From a bacterium (GTDB taxonomy: Bacteria > Myxococcota_A > UBA9042): a DNA stretch of 50,746 nt. The stretch is from the NCBI GenBank assembly GCA_030425545.1, contig JAUIAC010000010.1, forward strand, positions 1-50,746, read 5' to 3'. Shown here in pieces: positions 1 to 7,460 of the stretch; the first letter of the stretch is position 1; every line of letters begins with the position of its first letter. Both the position numbers and the translations under genes were made by a program. The notes beneath the pieces are model-generated. The model was not told the DNA's origin. It did not search any database and saw only the letters and a program-made list of their open reading frames with translations.

Positions 1-234
1 GAGGACACGGGCAGCTACACGCGCCGCCTGATGACCGAGCCCGGGCTGATCGACGCCAAGCTGCGCGAAGAGGTCGAAGAGCTGGTGACAGCCGAGGGCG
101 ACCGTGCGCTGGTGTGGGAGGCGGCGGACGTGATCTTTTTTACGCTCGCCAAGCTGGCGCGCCATGGGCTGACGCTGCAGCAGGTCGAGCGGGAGCTCGC
201 CGGCCGCCAGGGTCGGCGGAGGGAGCCCCAATGA
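1..234 (+). CDS. hisE: Phosphoribosyl-ATP pyrophosphohydrolase (HisE), C-terminal part
   Basis: Partial gene: the frame is open from the left edge, so the N-terminus is missing. The 77 visible residues have the HisE pattern: a DTGSYTRRL start region, then EEVEEL and a second acidic helix with WEAADVIFF, the Glu and Asp residues that bind magnesium in this all-alpha pyrophosphohydrolase family. The enzyme removes pyrophosphate from phosphoribosyl-ATP, the second step of histidine synthesis in the cytoplasm. It could be the C-terminal half of a HisIE fusion; the missing part would decide. Its stop overlaps the hisD start by ATGA (231-234), so the two are translationally coupled in a histidine operon. 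Confidence 0.88.
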   Translation, partial: EDTGSYTRRLMTEPGLIDAKLREEVEELVTAEGDRALVWEAADVIFFTLAKLARHGLTLQQVERELAGRQGRRREPQ

Positions 235-1523
235 GCCCCGACCGAGACGCCACGCGTGGGCTGCGGCTGCGCCGCCTGGAGCCCGGGATCACCGGCCGTC
301 AGGCGGCCACGGGTGCCGACCCGGCCGCCGTCGCGGAGCTCATCGCCGCGGTGCGCGCCAATGGCGACGTGGCCGTGGCGACGTTGACCGAGCGCTTCGA
401 CCGGGTGTCGGTGCCTGAGCTCGTCTTGGGCCGCGACGCCTTGCAGGCCGCGAGCCTGCGCGTGGGTGCCGACGTGCGGGCCGATCTCGAGCGAGCGCAC
501 GCCAACGTGCGGCGCGTGGCCGAGGCGCAGCGAGCCGCCCTGGTGGACCTCGAGGTCGAGGTGGAGCCTGGGGTGCACATCGGCCAGCGCTGGCTCCCGG
601 TGGAGCGCGTGGCCTGCTACGTCCCCGGCGGCCGCTATCCGCTCCCGTCGACCGTGATCATGACGGTGACCCCCGCCCGCGCGGCCGGGGTCGCCGAGGT
701 GGTCGTGCTCTCTCCGCCCGGTCCTCACGGCGCGCCGCACGACGCGATCCTCGCCGCGGCGGCTGTCGCTGGGGCCGACGCGGTCTACGTCGCTGGGGGT
801 GTGCAGGCTGTGGCCGCGGCGGCGTGGGGCACCGAGCGCCTGCCCGCTGTCGACCTCATCGTCGGGCCCGGCAACGCGTGGGTCACCGAGGCCAAGCGTC
901 AGGCCTTCGGCGCTGTGGGCATCGACGCCCTGGCCGGGCCCAGCGAGGTCGTGGTCCTGGCCGACGCCTCCGCCGACGCGACGCGCGTGGCCGCCGACCT
1001 GCTCGCGCAGGCGGAGCACGATCCCCACGCCATCGCCGTGCTGGTCACCGACGACTTGGCGCTGGCGGCCGCGGTGGACGACGCCCTCACGCAGCAGCTC
1101 TCGTCTCTGCCGACCGCCGCCATCGCGCGGGCTGCGCTCGAGGCCCATGGGGGCGTCGTCGTGGTGGCGGACCGCGCCGCCATGATCGCGGAGGCCAACG
1201 TCCGCGCGCCGGAGCACCTGCACCTGCACCTGCGCGACGTCGACGCCGCGGCGCAGGGGTGCCGTCACTTCGGCGGGCTCTTCATCGGCGAGGACGCTGC
1301 AGAGGTGTTCGGAGACTACTGCGCCGGCGGCAACCACGTGCTGCCCACGGCGGGGGCCGCGCGCTACGGCGCGGGGCTCTCCGTACACACCTTTCTCCGG
1401 CCGCTCGCGACGCAGCGGCTGACGCGGCGCGGCGCGGCCTCCCTGGCCGGGACCACCGCTCGCCTGGCCCGCGTGGAGGGGCTCGAAGCCCACGCGCGGG
1501 CGGCAGAGCTGCGCCGAGGCTGA
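231..1523 (+). CDS. hisD: Histidinol dehydrogenase
   Basis: A 430-residue protein, the normal HisD length. It oxidises L-histidinol to L-histidine in two NAD-dependent steps, the last reaction of the pathway. Family hallmarks seen: the GPGNAWVTEAKR and AGPSEVVV segments of the nucleotide-binding core, the AQAEHD stretch carrying zinc-ligand Gln and His, the catalytic APEHLHL Glu-His pair, the GDYCAGGNHVLPT loop with the ligand Asp, and the C-terminal EAHARA His. The ATG at 231 is chosen over an in-frame ATG at 114: it overlaps the hisE stop as ATGA and gives the family length, whereas the longer form adds residues encoded antiparallel to nothing but hisE in another frame. No frameshift or missing catalytic residue is visible. 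Confidence 0.96.
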   Translation: MSPDRDATRGLRLRRLEPGITGRQAATGADPAAVAELIAAVRANGDVAVATLTERFDRVSVPELVLGRDALQAASLRVGADVRADLERAHANVRRVAEAQRAALVDLEVEVEPGVHIGQRWLPVERVACYVPGGRYPLPSTVIMTVTPARAAGVAEVVVLSPPGPHGAPHDAILAAAAVAGADAVYVAGGVQAVAAAAWGTERLPAVDLIVGPGNAWVTEAKRQAFGAVGIDALAGPSEVVVLADASADATRVAADLLAQAEHDPHAIAVLVTDDLALAAAVDDALTQQLSSLPTAAIARAALEAHGGVVVVADRAAMIAEANVRAPEHLHLHLRDVDAAAQGCRHFGGLFIGEDAAEVFGDYCAGGNHVLPTAGAARYGAGLSVHTFLRPLATQRLTRRGAASLAGTTARLARVEGLEAHARAAELRRG

Positions 1524-1541
1524 GTCCGACCGGGCCCCGCG

Positions 1542-2291
1542 CTACTCGATGCCGCGCTCTTTCAGCGCGGCGGCGAGGTCGCGGGCGCTCACCTTCATCG
1601 TCGCCATGTCCCAGTCGTCGTCGAGCGAGGGCGCCTCGGGCATCGCCGGGCGGGCCCGCGTCTGCTCCTGGTTGCGCTGCAGCAGGGCCGCCTCGATGTC
1701 CTTGGCGCTCAGCATCCCAGGCTGCAGCGTCGGGTCCAGATCGAGCTCCTCCGCCGCCTGCTGGTCTTGCGCTGCCGTCGCCGCGCGCGCCTCACGCAGC
1801 GCCTGCTCCACGTCGGCGGCGTTGAAGCCCGCCATCATCGTCGCGTCGACCTCGTCCTCCACCACCGGCTTGGGCGCGGGCCGCGACGCGCCCGGCGTGT
1901 GGTGCGTCTTGCGGAAGCCCCGGCGCATGCGCTCCTCTTCAGCCTCGCGCGCCTCTTGCTCCCGGTATTGCTGGCGCCGCCGCGCCGCCTGACGGGCCTC
2001 GTAGGTGCGGACCTCGTCGTCGCCCATGAGCTCGTAGAGCCGGTCGTGGGACTGCTCGAGACGGAGGAAGCCGGAGGTGATGTCCCGCAGCGCCAGGTAG
2101 GTGCGGTCGTATTGTCGCCGCAGCTCGTCGAGGCGGCCCGCGTCGCGGCCGTGCTCGGCCATCTTGCGCAGGTCATAGTAGCTGCGGGCGAAGAGCCCGT
2201 GGATGCGCTCGACCGTCAGGTCGATCCGCTCGAAGTCTGCCGCCTGCCCGCCGATGTGTTTGCCGCGCAGGAGCCGTTCGCCGTCATTCAT
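1542..2291 (-). CDS. Hypothetical protein with three C-terminal SAxDxxxAL repeats
   Basis: A 249-residue soluble protein with no signal peptide or membrane segment; family not recognised. The first half is predicted helical and strongly charged (LDELRRQYDRTYLALRD; later a run of Arg, Gln and Glu around residues 100-130 that could be coiled coil). The second half holds three copies of a short motif: TMMAGFNAADVEQAL, TLQPGMLSAKDIEAAL and TMKVSARDLAAAL, separated by acidic linkers. It lies 63 bp downstream of the HD-GYP response regulator on the same strand, so the two are probably co-transcribed and this could be an effector or adaptor of that signalling protein (inference). It converges on hisD with only 18 bp between stops. 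Confidence 0.8.
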   Translation of the reverse strand: MNDGERLLRGKHIGGQAADFERIDLTVERIHGLFARSYYDLRKMAEHGRDAGRLDELRRQYDRTYLALRDITSGFLRLEQSHDRLYELMGDDEVRTYEARQAARRRQQYREQEAREAEEERMRRGFRKTHHTPGASRPAPKPVVEDEVDATMMAGFNAADVEQALREARAATAAQDQQAAEELDLDPTLQPGMLSAKDIEAALLQRNQEQTRARPAMPEAPSLDDDWDMATMKVSARDLAAALKERGIE

Positions 2292-2354
2292 GTGCTGCGT
2301 CCGGGGGAGGATCGAGTGAAGGTGCGGGCTGGCGCGCCGCGTCGCGACCGGCCG

Positions 2355-3428
2355 CTACACCGGGTCTACGTAGGCTGCCTTGATCTCCAGGAACTCGTCG
2401 AGGTGTTCCCAGAACAGGTCCAGCAGGGCGGGGTCGAAATGCCGCGCGCGCCCCTCTTCCATGATGGCGCGGGACTTCTCGACCGAGAACGCTGGCTTGT
2501 AGCAGCGCGCCGAGGTCAGCGCGTCGAACACGTCCGCCACCGCGCAGATGCGGCCCTCCAGGGGGATGTCCTCGCCCACGAGCCCCTGCGGATAGCCGCT
2601 GCCGTCCCACTTCTCGTGGTGCGACCTGGCGATCTTCGCCGCGAGCTGGAGCATCTCCGAGCTGGACCCGTTGAGGATGCGGTACCCGATCTCGGCGTGC
2701 TGCCGCATGATCTCGAACTCGTCGGCGGTGAGCTTGCCCGCCTTCATCAAGATGCGGTCCGGCGTGCCGATCTTGCCGATGTCGTGCATGGGGCTGGCGA
2801 TGCGAATCAGCTCGGCGGCGCGATCTCCCAGCCCGGCCTTCTTGGCCAGGAGCTCGCAGTACAAGCTCATGCGACGGATGTGGAGCGCGGTCTCGTCGCT
2901 GCGGAACTCGGCCGCGCGCGCCAGCCGCTGGATGGTCTCCTCACGGGAGTTGCGGAGCTCCGAGCTCGCCGCCTCGAGCTCCACGACCGCGTGTTGCAGG
3001 TCACGCGTGCGCTCCTGCACGGTCTGCTCGAGGTAGGTGCGGTAGCGCCGGTTCTCGATCTCCAGGGTGCGCCGCCGCAGCGCGTTGGCGACGTTGATCA
3101 GCACCTCGTTGGTCTCGAAGGGCTTGATGATGTAGCCGTACGCCCCCACCTCCAGCGCCGTGTTGGCGATCTTGGGGTCGTCGACGCCCGTCACCATCAC
3201 CGCCGCGGTGTCGGGGTAGGTCTCGGTGATGAAGTGGACCAGGTCGAGGCCCGACTCGCCGGGCATGTTCACGTCCGAGAGGACCAGCTCGAAGGTCTGC
3301 GCCTTCAACGCCTCGCGGGCCTCTTTCGCGCTGCCCGCGAGGGTCACGTCGTAGCCCTTGCGACGCAGCATCCTGCCGAGCATGCGGCGGATCAGGTCTT
3401 CGTCGTCTACGATCAAAAGCGGAGGCAT
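2355..3428 (-). CDS. Response regulator with HD-GYP cyclic-di-GMP phosphodiesterase domain
   Basis: A 357-residue protein with two domains. The N-terminal receiver (about 1-120) has acidic residues D8/D9, phospho-acceptor D52 (LVLSDVNMP), T80 and K102 (YIIKPFE). A coiled-coil linker (about 125-180) follows. The C-terminal HD-GYP domain shows HDIGKIG, RSHHEKWDGSGYP and AVADVFDALTS, all metal and substrate ligands intact, so cyclic-di-GMP hydrolysis controlled by phosphorylation is expected. There is no DNA-binding domain. The ATG at 3428 is chosen because the receiver fold begins right there (MPPLLIVDDE) and an AAGGTG ribosome-binding site lies upstream. No partner histidine kinase is in the window. 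The next gene downstream is likely in the same transcript. Confidence 0.93.
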   Translation of the reverse strand: MPPLLIVDDEDLIRRMLGRMLRRKGYDVTLAGSAKEAREALKAQTFELVLSDVNMPGESGLDLVHFITETYPDTAAVMVTGVDDPKIANTALEVGAYGYIIKPFETNEVLINVANALRRRTLEIENRRYRTYLEQTVQERTRDLQHAVVELEAASSELRNSREETIQRLARAAEFRSDETALHIRRMSLYCELLAKKAGLGDRAAELIRIASPMHDIGKIGTPDRILMKAGKLTADEFEIMRQHAEIGYRILNGSSSEMLQLAAKIARSHHEKWDGSGYPQGLVGEDIPLEGRICAVADVFDALTSARCYKPAFSVEKSRAIMEEGRARHFDPALLDLFWEHLDEFLEIKAAYVDPV

Positions 3429-3566
3429 AGGCACCTTGGCGCAAGAGGGGGGCGGCTCGCGTGCGTCCCCGTCGGCACCACCGGCGCCTGGGGACGATGC
3501 GCTAGGATGCGGCGGTGAGGGCGATCGTGTAAACAGCGGGCAGGCAAGCCCAAGGGAGCGCTGCAG

Positions 3567-4253
3567 ATGTCCACACATCTTGACCAGGCCGAAGCTGGCG
3601 ACGAGCGCCCCGGCGGCGACGCCAGCCGGCTCACGGCGGAGGGCCCCACGAGCGCTCGCCTCGCGCCGGCCACGCGGCCCGCTCCGCGACGGATCATCTC
3701 GGTGGTTGGCAACGGCAGCCTGCCGCCGGGCGACCCGCGTGTGCGGCTCGCCCACGAGCTCGGTCGGGCGCTCATCGACGCGGGCTATCGCGTCGCGTGT
3801 GGCGGACTCGGCGGGATCATGGCGGCCATGTGCGAGGGCGCCGCGAGCAGCCCGCGCCATCGCGAGGGCGACATCATCGGCATCCTGCCCGGCTTCGACC
3901 CGACAGAGAGCAACCCGTGGGTCGATCTGCCCATCGCCACGGGGCTCGATCACGTGCGCAACTTCATCGTCGCCAACGCGGACGCCGTCGTGGCCATCGG
4001 CGGAGGCGCGGGGACCCTCAGCGAGGTCGCCGGCGCCTGGCAGCTCAAGCGGCTCATCGCGGCGTACCGTGTGGCCGGGTGGAGTGGCAAGCTCGCGGAC
4101 ACCCGCATCGACGAGCGGGTGCGCTACCCGAACATCCCAGACGATCAGGTCTTTGGCGTCGACTCGGCGTCCGACGTCATCGCGCTGCTCGAAGCGCGGC
4201 TTCCGACCTACGGGCGGCGGCACGCGGGCATCGGTCTGGCGCGGACACGATGA
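3567..4253 (+). CDS. LOG-like Rossmann nucleotide-binding protein (TIGR00725 family)
   Basis: A 228-residue cytoplasmic protein. After a poorly conserved 40-residue N-terminus comes the Rossmann core: RRIISVVGNGSLPPGDP, then VACGGLGGIMAAMCEGA and GDIIGILPG, and the signature GGGAGTLSEV, equivalent to the PGGxGTxxE motif of LOG and molybdenum-cofactor carrier-like proteins. The family binds nucleotides; TIGR00725 members have no agreed reaction, so I do not call it a cytokinin-type phosphoribohydrolase. The ATG at 3567 has an AGGGAG site 8 nt upstream. It is the first gene of a four-gene forward operon; its stop overlaps the phosphatase start as ATGA. It is divergent from the HD-GYP regulator, with 138 bp between start codons. 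Confidence 0.88.
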   Translation: MSTHLDQAEAGDERPGGDASRLTAEGPTSARLAPATRPAPRRIISVVGNGSLPPGDPRVRLAHELGRALIDAGYRVACGGLGGIMAAMCEGAASSPRHREGDIIGILPGFDPTESNPWVDLPIATGLDHVRNFIVANADAVVAIGGGAGTLSEVAGAWQLKRLIAAYRVAGWSGKLADTRIDERVRYPNIPDDQVFGVDSASDVIALLEARLPTYGRRHAGIGLARTR

Positions 4254-5194
4254 AGCACGAACGCCCGGTCGCAGCGATCGACATCGGCTCCAACTCGGTG
4301 TTCCTGCAGGTGGTCGCCGTGGTCGACGGGCGACCGGGCCGCGTGCTCGCACGGGTGAAGCACAAGGCCCGCCTCGGGGCGCACATCGGCGCTGACGGTC
4401 GCTTCACCGAGGACGCGGTGGCCCGCGCGGTGTCTGCTCTGGAGGGCTTCGCCGAGGTCATCGCAGGCCACGACGCCCAGGTGCGCGCCACGGCTACGGC
4501 GGCGGTCCGGCGCGCGAGCAACGGGGGCGCGCTCCTGGAGCGCATCCGGACAGCCACCGGCATCGAGGTCGAGCTGATCTCGGGTCGACGGGAGGCCGAG
4601 CTGGTGTTCTTGGGCGTGCAGGCCAACCGGCCGGACACGGGCCGCGTCCTGTGCGCCGATGTAGGTGGCGGGTCGACCGAGCTCATCGTCGGCGAGGGCG
4701 CGCAGATCCACAGCGCGGTGAGCCTGCCGGTGGGCGCCGTGACCCTCTCTCATCCGCGGCTGCTCCAGGCGCCGGTGCCCGCCACCTCGATCGCGGCGGC
4801 CCGCCACGCCGTGCGCGTCGCGCTCGCCGACCAGACCAGCGCAGGGCAGGGCGGCTGGCAGACCGCGGTCGCCACCAGCGGATCAGCCCAGCGCATCGCT
4901 CGCATCGTCCGTGCGCGCGGAGGCGGCTCGCTGCGTCGCGACGTCGACGGGGTCGTGTTCACCCGCGCCGACCTGGCGCAGCTCTGCGACGTGCTGGCTC
5001 GCGCGCGCGACCACAGCGAGCGCCTGGCCGTGCCCGGCATGGACGCCGAGCGGGCCGACGTGTTGCTCGGGGGCGCGGTCATCTTCGACGAGGTGTCGGC
5101 GGCGCTGGGCGTCACGACATGGCAGGTGTCCATGGCGGGGCTGCGCGCTGGGCTGGTGGAAGACGCGCTCCGGTCGCGGCGAGGGAACCCATGA
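4250..5194 (+). CDS. Exopolyphosphatase / pppGpp phosphohydrolase family protein
   Basis: A 314-residue protein of the Ppx/GppA branch of the ASKHA (actin-like ATPase) superfamily. The phosphate-1 loop is AAIDIGSNSVFLQVV near residue 8, and the second glycine-rich loop is ADVGGGSTELIVG near residue 140. A catalytic acidic Glu is expected in the SGRREAELVFLG segment near 118, where ppx proteins have SGxEEA. The length matches the short, two-domain bacterial members that lack the C-terminal HD-like extension of E. coli Ppx. Sequence cannot separate polyphosphate from pppGpp as substrate, so no symbol is given. It starts inside the previous stop (ATGA, 4250-4253) and ends inside the next start (5191-5194), so it is tightly coupled at both ends. 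Confidence 0.92.
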   Translation: MKHERPVAAIDIGSNSVFLQVVAVVDGRPGRVLARVKHKARLGAHIGADGRFTEDAVARAVSALEGFAEVIAGHDAQVRATATAAVRRASNGGALLERIRTATGIEVELISGRREAELVFLGVQANRPDTGRVLCADVGGGSTELIVGEGAQIHSAVSLPVGAVTLSHPRLLQAPVPATSIAAARHAVRVALADQTSAGQGGWQTAVATSGSAQRIARIVRARGGGSLRRDVDGVVFTRADLAQLCDVLARARDHSERLAVPGMDAERADVLLGGAVIFDEVSAALGVTTWQVSMAGLRAGLVEDALRSRRGNP

Positions 5195-6849
5195 GCAGCC
5201 GAAAGAAGCGTCGTGAACGGCGGCAGGCCCACGACGCGCCGCTGGTGGGCGCCCCAAGCGAGGCGCGGCGCAAGCCCGCCCGGGGCGCCGGTGGCAAGCG
5301 GAGCTCCGCGGCGACGCCCAAGGGCGGGTCGCCTCGCGGTGGCTCGCCTCGCGCTGGTTCGCCTCGCGTTGGGTCGCCTCGCGCTGGTTCGCCTCGCGTT
5401 GGGTCGCCTCGCGTTGGGTCGCCTCGCGTTGGGTCGCCTCGCGACGGGTCGCCTGGCAGCGGGTCGCCCTCCGCCCAGCCCGCTGGAGACAGCGCCGGCC
5501 CCGAGCGGTGGACGCCCTCTGTCAAGCCGCTCGTCGGGCCGCTGACCGACCTGCTCGACGCGGACTACCGGCCCACCCGGGGGGGCGAGCTGCCGCTGGT
5601 CGAGCGGCACGTGGACGCGCTGCGACGGCTCAGCCAGCACTTCACCGACAAGCGCAACGAACGCCGTGCCGGCTACCTGTCGACCCCCGCTGCCCGCGCG
5701 GCCTACCTGCTCTACTACTCGCTCACCGGCGCCGCGACCGTGCAGGCCGCGCTGGCGCTGGCCGCGCAGCGCGCGCCCTTCGCCTGGGAGGCGGGGCCGT
5801 CTCCAAACGCCGCCACCCCAGTCGGCCCCACCCCAGTCGGCCCCACCCCAGTCGGCCCCACCTCAACTGACCCCACGTCGGCTGAGCTCCGCGGCGACGC
5901 TGCGGCTGCGCCGCCGCGCGCCGCCCAGCCGCTGCGCGTGCTCGACCTCGGCGCAGGGCCGCTGACCGCGTCGCTCGGCGTGGCGCTGCGCTGGCCCGAC
6001 CGCCCGCTGGAGGTCACCGCCGTCGACGGCTCTCGCGCCGCGCTCAAAGACGGCGCGACGCTGCTGCGCGGCATCCGACCCGACGCGAAGATCCGGCTCA
6101 TCGACGGCAACCTGCGGGACGGCGCCCTGCGCAACCAGCTCGGCCGCGGCTACGACCTGGTGGTGGTGGCCAATGTGCTCAACGAGTTTCGCGAGCAGGT
6201 CCGCCGTCGCGGCACCGACGAGCTCCCTGCGCATCAGCGCTCACCGGCCGAGCGGGTGCTGCTCGACGCCTTGGGTCGCCTCGCGCCCCAGGGGCGACTG
6301 CTGGTGCTGGAGCCAGCCGCCCGCGGCCCCTCGCGCCTGCTGATCGCCCTGCGCGACCGGCTCGTGGCACAGCGGGAGGCCCAGGTGCTGGCCCCGTGCG
6401 TCGACACGCCGGCGTGTCCCCTAGGCGACGTGCGCAGCCGCGACTGGTGCTTCGCAGAGCACCCGTGGCGCCGGCCACGGCTGGTGAAGGCGTGCGACCG
6501 CATGCTCCGCCACAAGCGCGACACGCTGAAGTTCAGCTACCTGCTCCTGGCGCCCGCCTCGGCGTCGCCCGACCGGCCCGAGACGAGCGCCGGCCGCTTC
6601 CGGGTGATCGGGGGACCCATGGGTCAGCGGCCCGTGCGGCGCTACCTCTGCGGCCCCGGCGGGCGGGTCACCGCGGTGCTGCGAGACGTGCGCGCGCCCG
6701 ACGCCGCGGCCGTGGCCGAGGCCATCCGCGGTGACCTTGTCACGGTCGCCGGCACACCTGAGCAGGGGGGCCCGCGACGCGAGTGGCAGCTCACCCTGGG
6801 CAAGGCGCGGGGCCGCAGCGAGCGCCCGCCGCGAGGAGGCTCACGATGA
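5191..6849 (+). CDS. Rsm22-like SAM-dependent methyltransferase with repeat-rich N-terminus
   Basis: A 552-residue protein. Residues 1-100 are basic and low in complexity, including ten GSPRx units. The enzyme part follows: a helical region with RRAGYLSTPAARAAYLLYY, a second Pro-rich insert of TPVGP units (about 209-228), the SAM-binding motif RVLDLGAGPLTASLGVAL (about 248), VTAVDGS, and the Cys-containing region near 400-435 (CVDTPACP, RDWCF, KACDRM) typical of the mitochondrial Rsm22 family, whose members bind an Fe-S cluster and act on the small ribosomal subunit. The role in rRNA modification or ribosome assembly is inferred from the family. ATGA overlaps on both sides place it in the middle of the operon. 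The tandem repeats make it far longer than typical bacterial homologues. Confidence 0.85.
   Translation: MSSRKKRRERRQAHDAPLVGAPSEARRKPARGAGGKRSSAATPKGGSPRGGSPRAGSPRVGSPRAGSPRVGSPRVGSPRVGSPRDGSPGSGSPSAQPAGDSAGPERWTPSVKPLVGPLTDLLDADYRPTRGGELPLVERHVDALRRLSQHFTDKRNERRAGYLSTPAARAAYLLYYSLTGAATVQAALALAAQRAPFAWEAGPSPNAATPVGPTPVGPTPVGPTSTDPTSAELRGDAAAAPPRAAQPLRVLDLGAGPLTASLGVALRWPDRPLEVTAVDGSRAALKDGATLLRGIRPDAKIRLIDGNLRDGALRNQLGRGYDLVVVANVLNEFREQVRRRGTDELPAHQRSPAERVLLDALGRLAPQGRLLVLEPAARGPSRLLIALRDRLVAQREAQVLAPCVDTPACPLGDVRSRDWCFAEHPWRRPRLVKACDRMLRHKRDTLKFSYLLLAPASASPDRPETSAGRFRVIGGPMGQRPVRRYLCGPGGRVTAVLRDVRAPDAAAVAEAIRGDLVTVAGTPEQGGPRREWQLTLGKARGRSERPPRGGSR
5326..5475 (+). repeat. Ten in-frame 15-bp tandem repeats (GSPRx)
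   Basis: Ten consecutive 15-bp units of consensus GGGTCGCCTCGCGTT run without interruption inside the Rsm22-like gene and encode GSPR followed by G, A, V or D; the last two units are degenerate (GSPGS, GSPSA). The array is in frame with the gene. The basic Arg in each unit suggests a flexible, possibly RNA-binding tail (inference). Length variation between strains would be expected. Confidence 0.93.
5815..5874 (+). repeat. Four in-frame 15-bp tandem repeats (TPVGP)
   Basis: Three identical ACCCCAGTCGGCCCC units and a diverged fourth encode TPVGP three times, then TSTDP. They sit between the helical domain and the SAM-binding domain of the Rsm22-like protein and act as a Pro-rich linker. Confidence 0.9.
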
Positions 6850-7454
6850 GCGACGACTTCCGCTGGGATCTGGGGACGCCGCTCGAGGGCGACCGCGCGG
6901 TGGCCGCGACCTCGGTCGAGCTGGCGGGTCGACACGTGGCCCTGTGCGTCACGGGCGGCATCGCCGCCTACCGGGCGCCTGGGCTGGCGCGCGCGCTGCG
7001 CCGGGCTGGGGCCCGGGTCACGGCGTGGGCGACCCCCGCGGCGCTGAAGTTCGTCACCCCTGACGCGCTGGAGTGGACCACGCTGCAGCCCTTGGTGGCC
7101 GGGCTCGACGGTCGCGCGCAGCACGTGGAGACCGACGACGTCGACGTCTGGTTGGTGGCGCCGGCGACCTACTCCACGCTGAACAAGGTGGCTGTGGGCA
7201 TCGCCGACAACGCGGTGACCACGGCCCTGGCGAGCGCCCTCGGCCGGGTCGAAGACGGGGACACGCGGGTGCTCCTGGCGCCCACCATGCACGGCTCCAT
7301 GGTCAACAGCGTGCTGCGAGCGAGCCTGACGCGGCTGTCGACGCTGGGCTGCACCGTCATCCCGCCGCGGGGCCGCGACGGCAAGGCGCTGCTGCCCGAA
7401 GACCCGGACCTCGTGGCCGCTGTGATCGCGGCCTTGCAGGCCCGTGCGCCCTGA
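6846..7454 (+). CDS. CoaC-like flavoprotein (HFCD family), altered active-site motifs
   Basis: A 202-residue flavoprotein of the homo-oligomeric FMN-containing Cys decarboxylase family (CoaC, EpiD, UbiX relatives). Seen: the N-terminal flavin-binding strand and loop ALCVTGGIAAYRAP, the conserved His in AQHVETDD, LVAPATYSTLNKVAVGIADN in place of the PASANT-type loop, and APTMHGSMV in place of the PxMNxxM substrate-binding motif. The Asn of that last motif, important for Cys decarboxylation in known members, is His here. There is no CoaB synthetase domain. Phosphopantothenoylcysteine decarboxylation is therefore doubtful; another flavin-dependent reaction is possible. The ATG at 6846 overlaps the previous stop as ATGA, making it the fourth and last gene of the operon. 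It converges on clpA with 6 bp between stops. Confidence 0.85.
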   Translation: MSDDFRWDLGTPLEGDRAVAATSVELAGRHVALCVTGGIAAYRAPGLARALRRAGARVTAWATPAALKFVTPDALEWTTLQPLVAGLDGRAQHVETDDVDVWLVAPATYSTLNKVAVGIADNAVTTALASALGRVEDGDTRVLLAPTMHGSMVNSVLRASLTRLSTLGCTVIPPRGRDGKALLPEDPDLVAAVIAALQARAP

Positions 7455-7460
7455 GCCCGT

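Noticed and set aside
15..1493. A reverse open frame covering hisD
   Set aside because: Antisense shadow of a complete, motif-rich histidinol dehydrogenase; Arg/Gly/His-rich and without a family.
6846..7454. Annotation as coaBC or ubiX
   Set aside because: No CoaB domain is present, and the diagnostic Asn residues of CoaC and the UbiX signature are missing.
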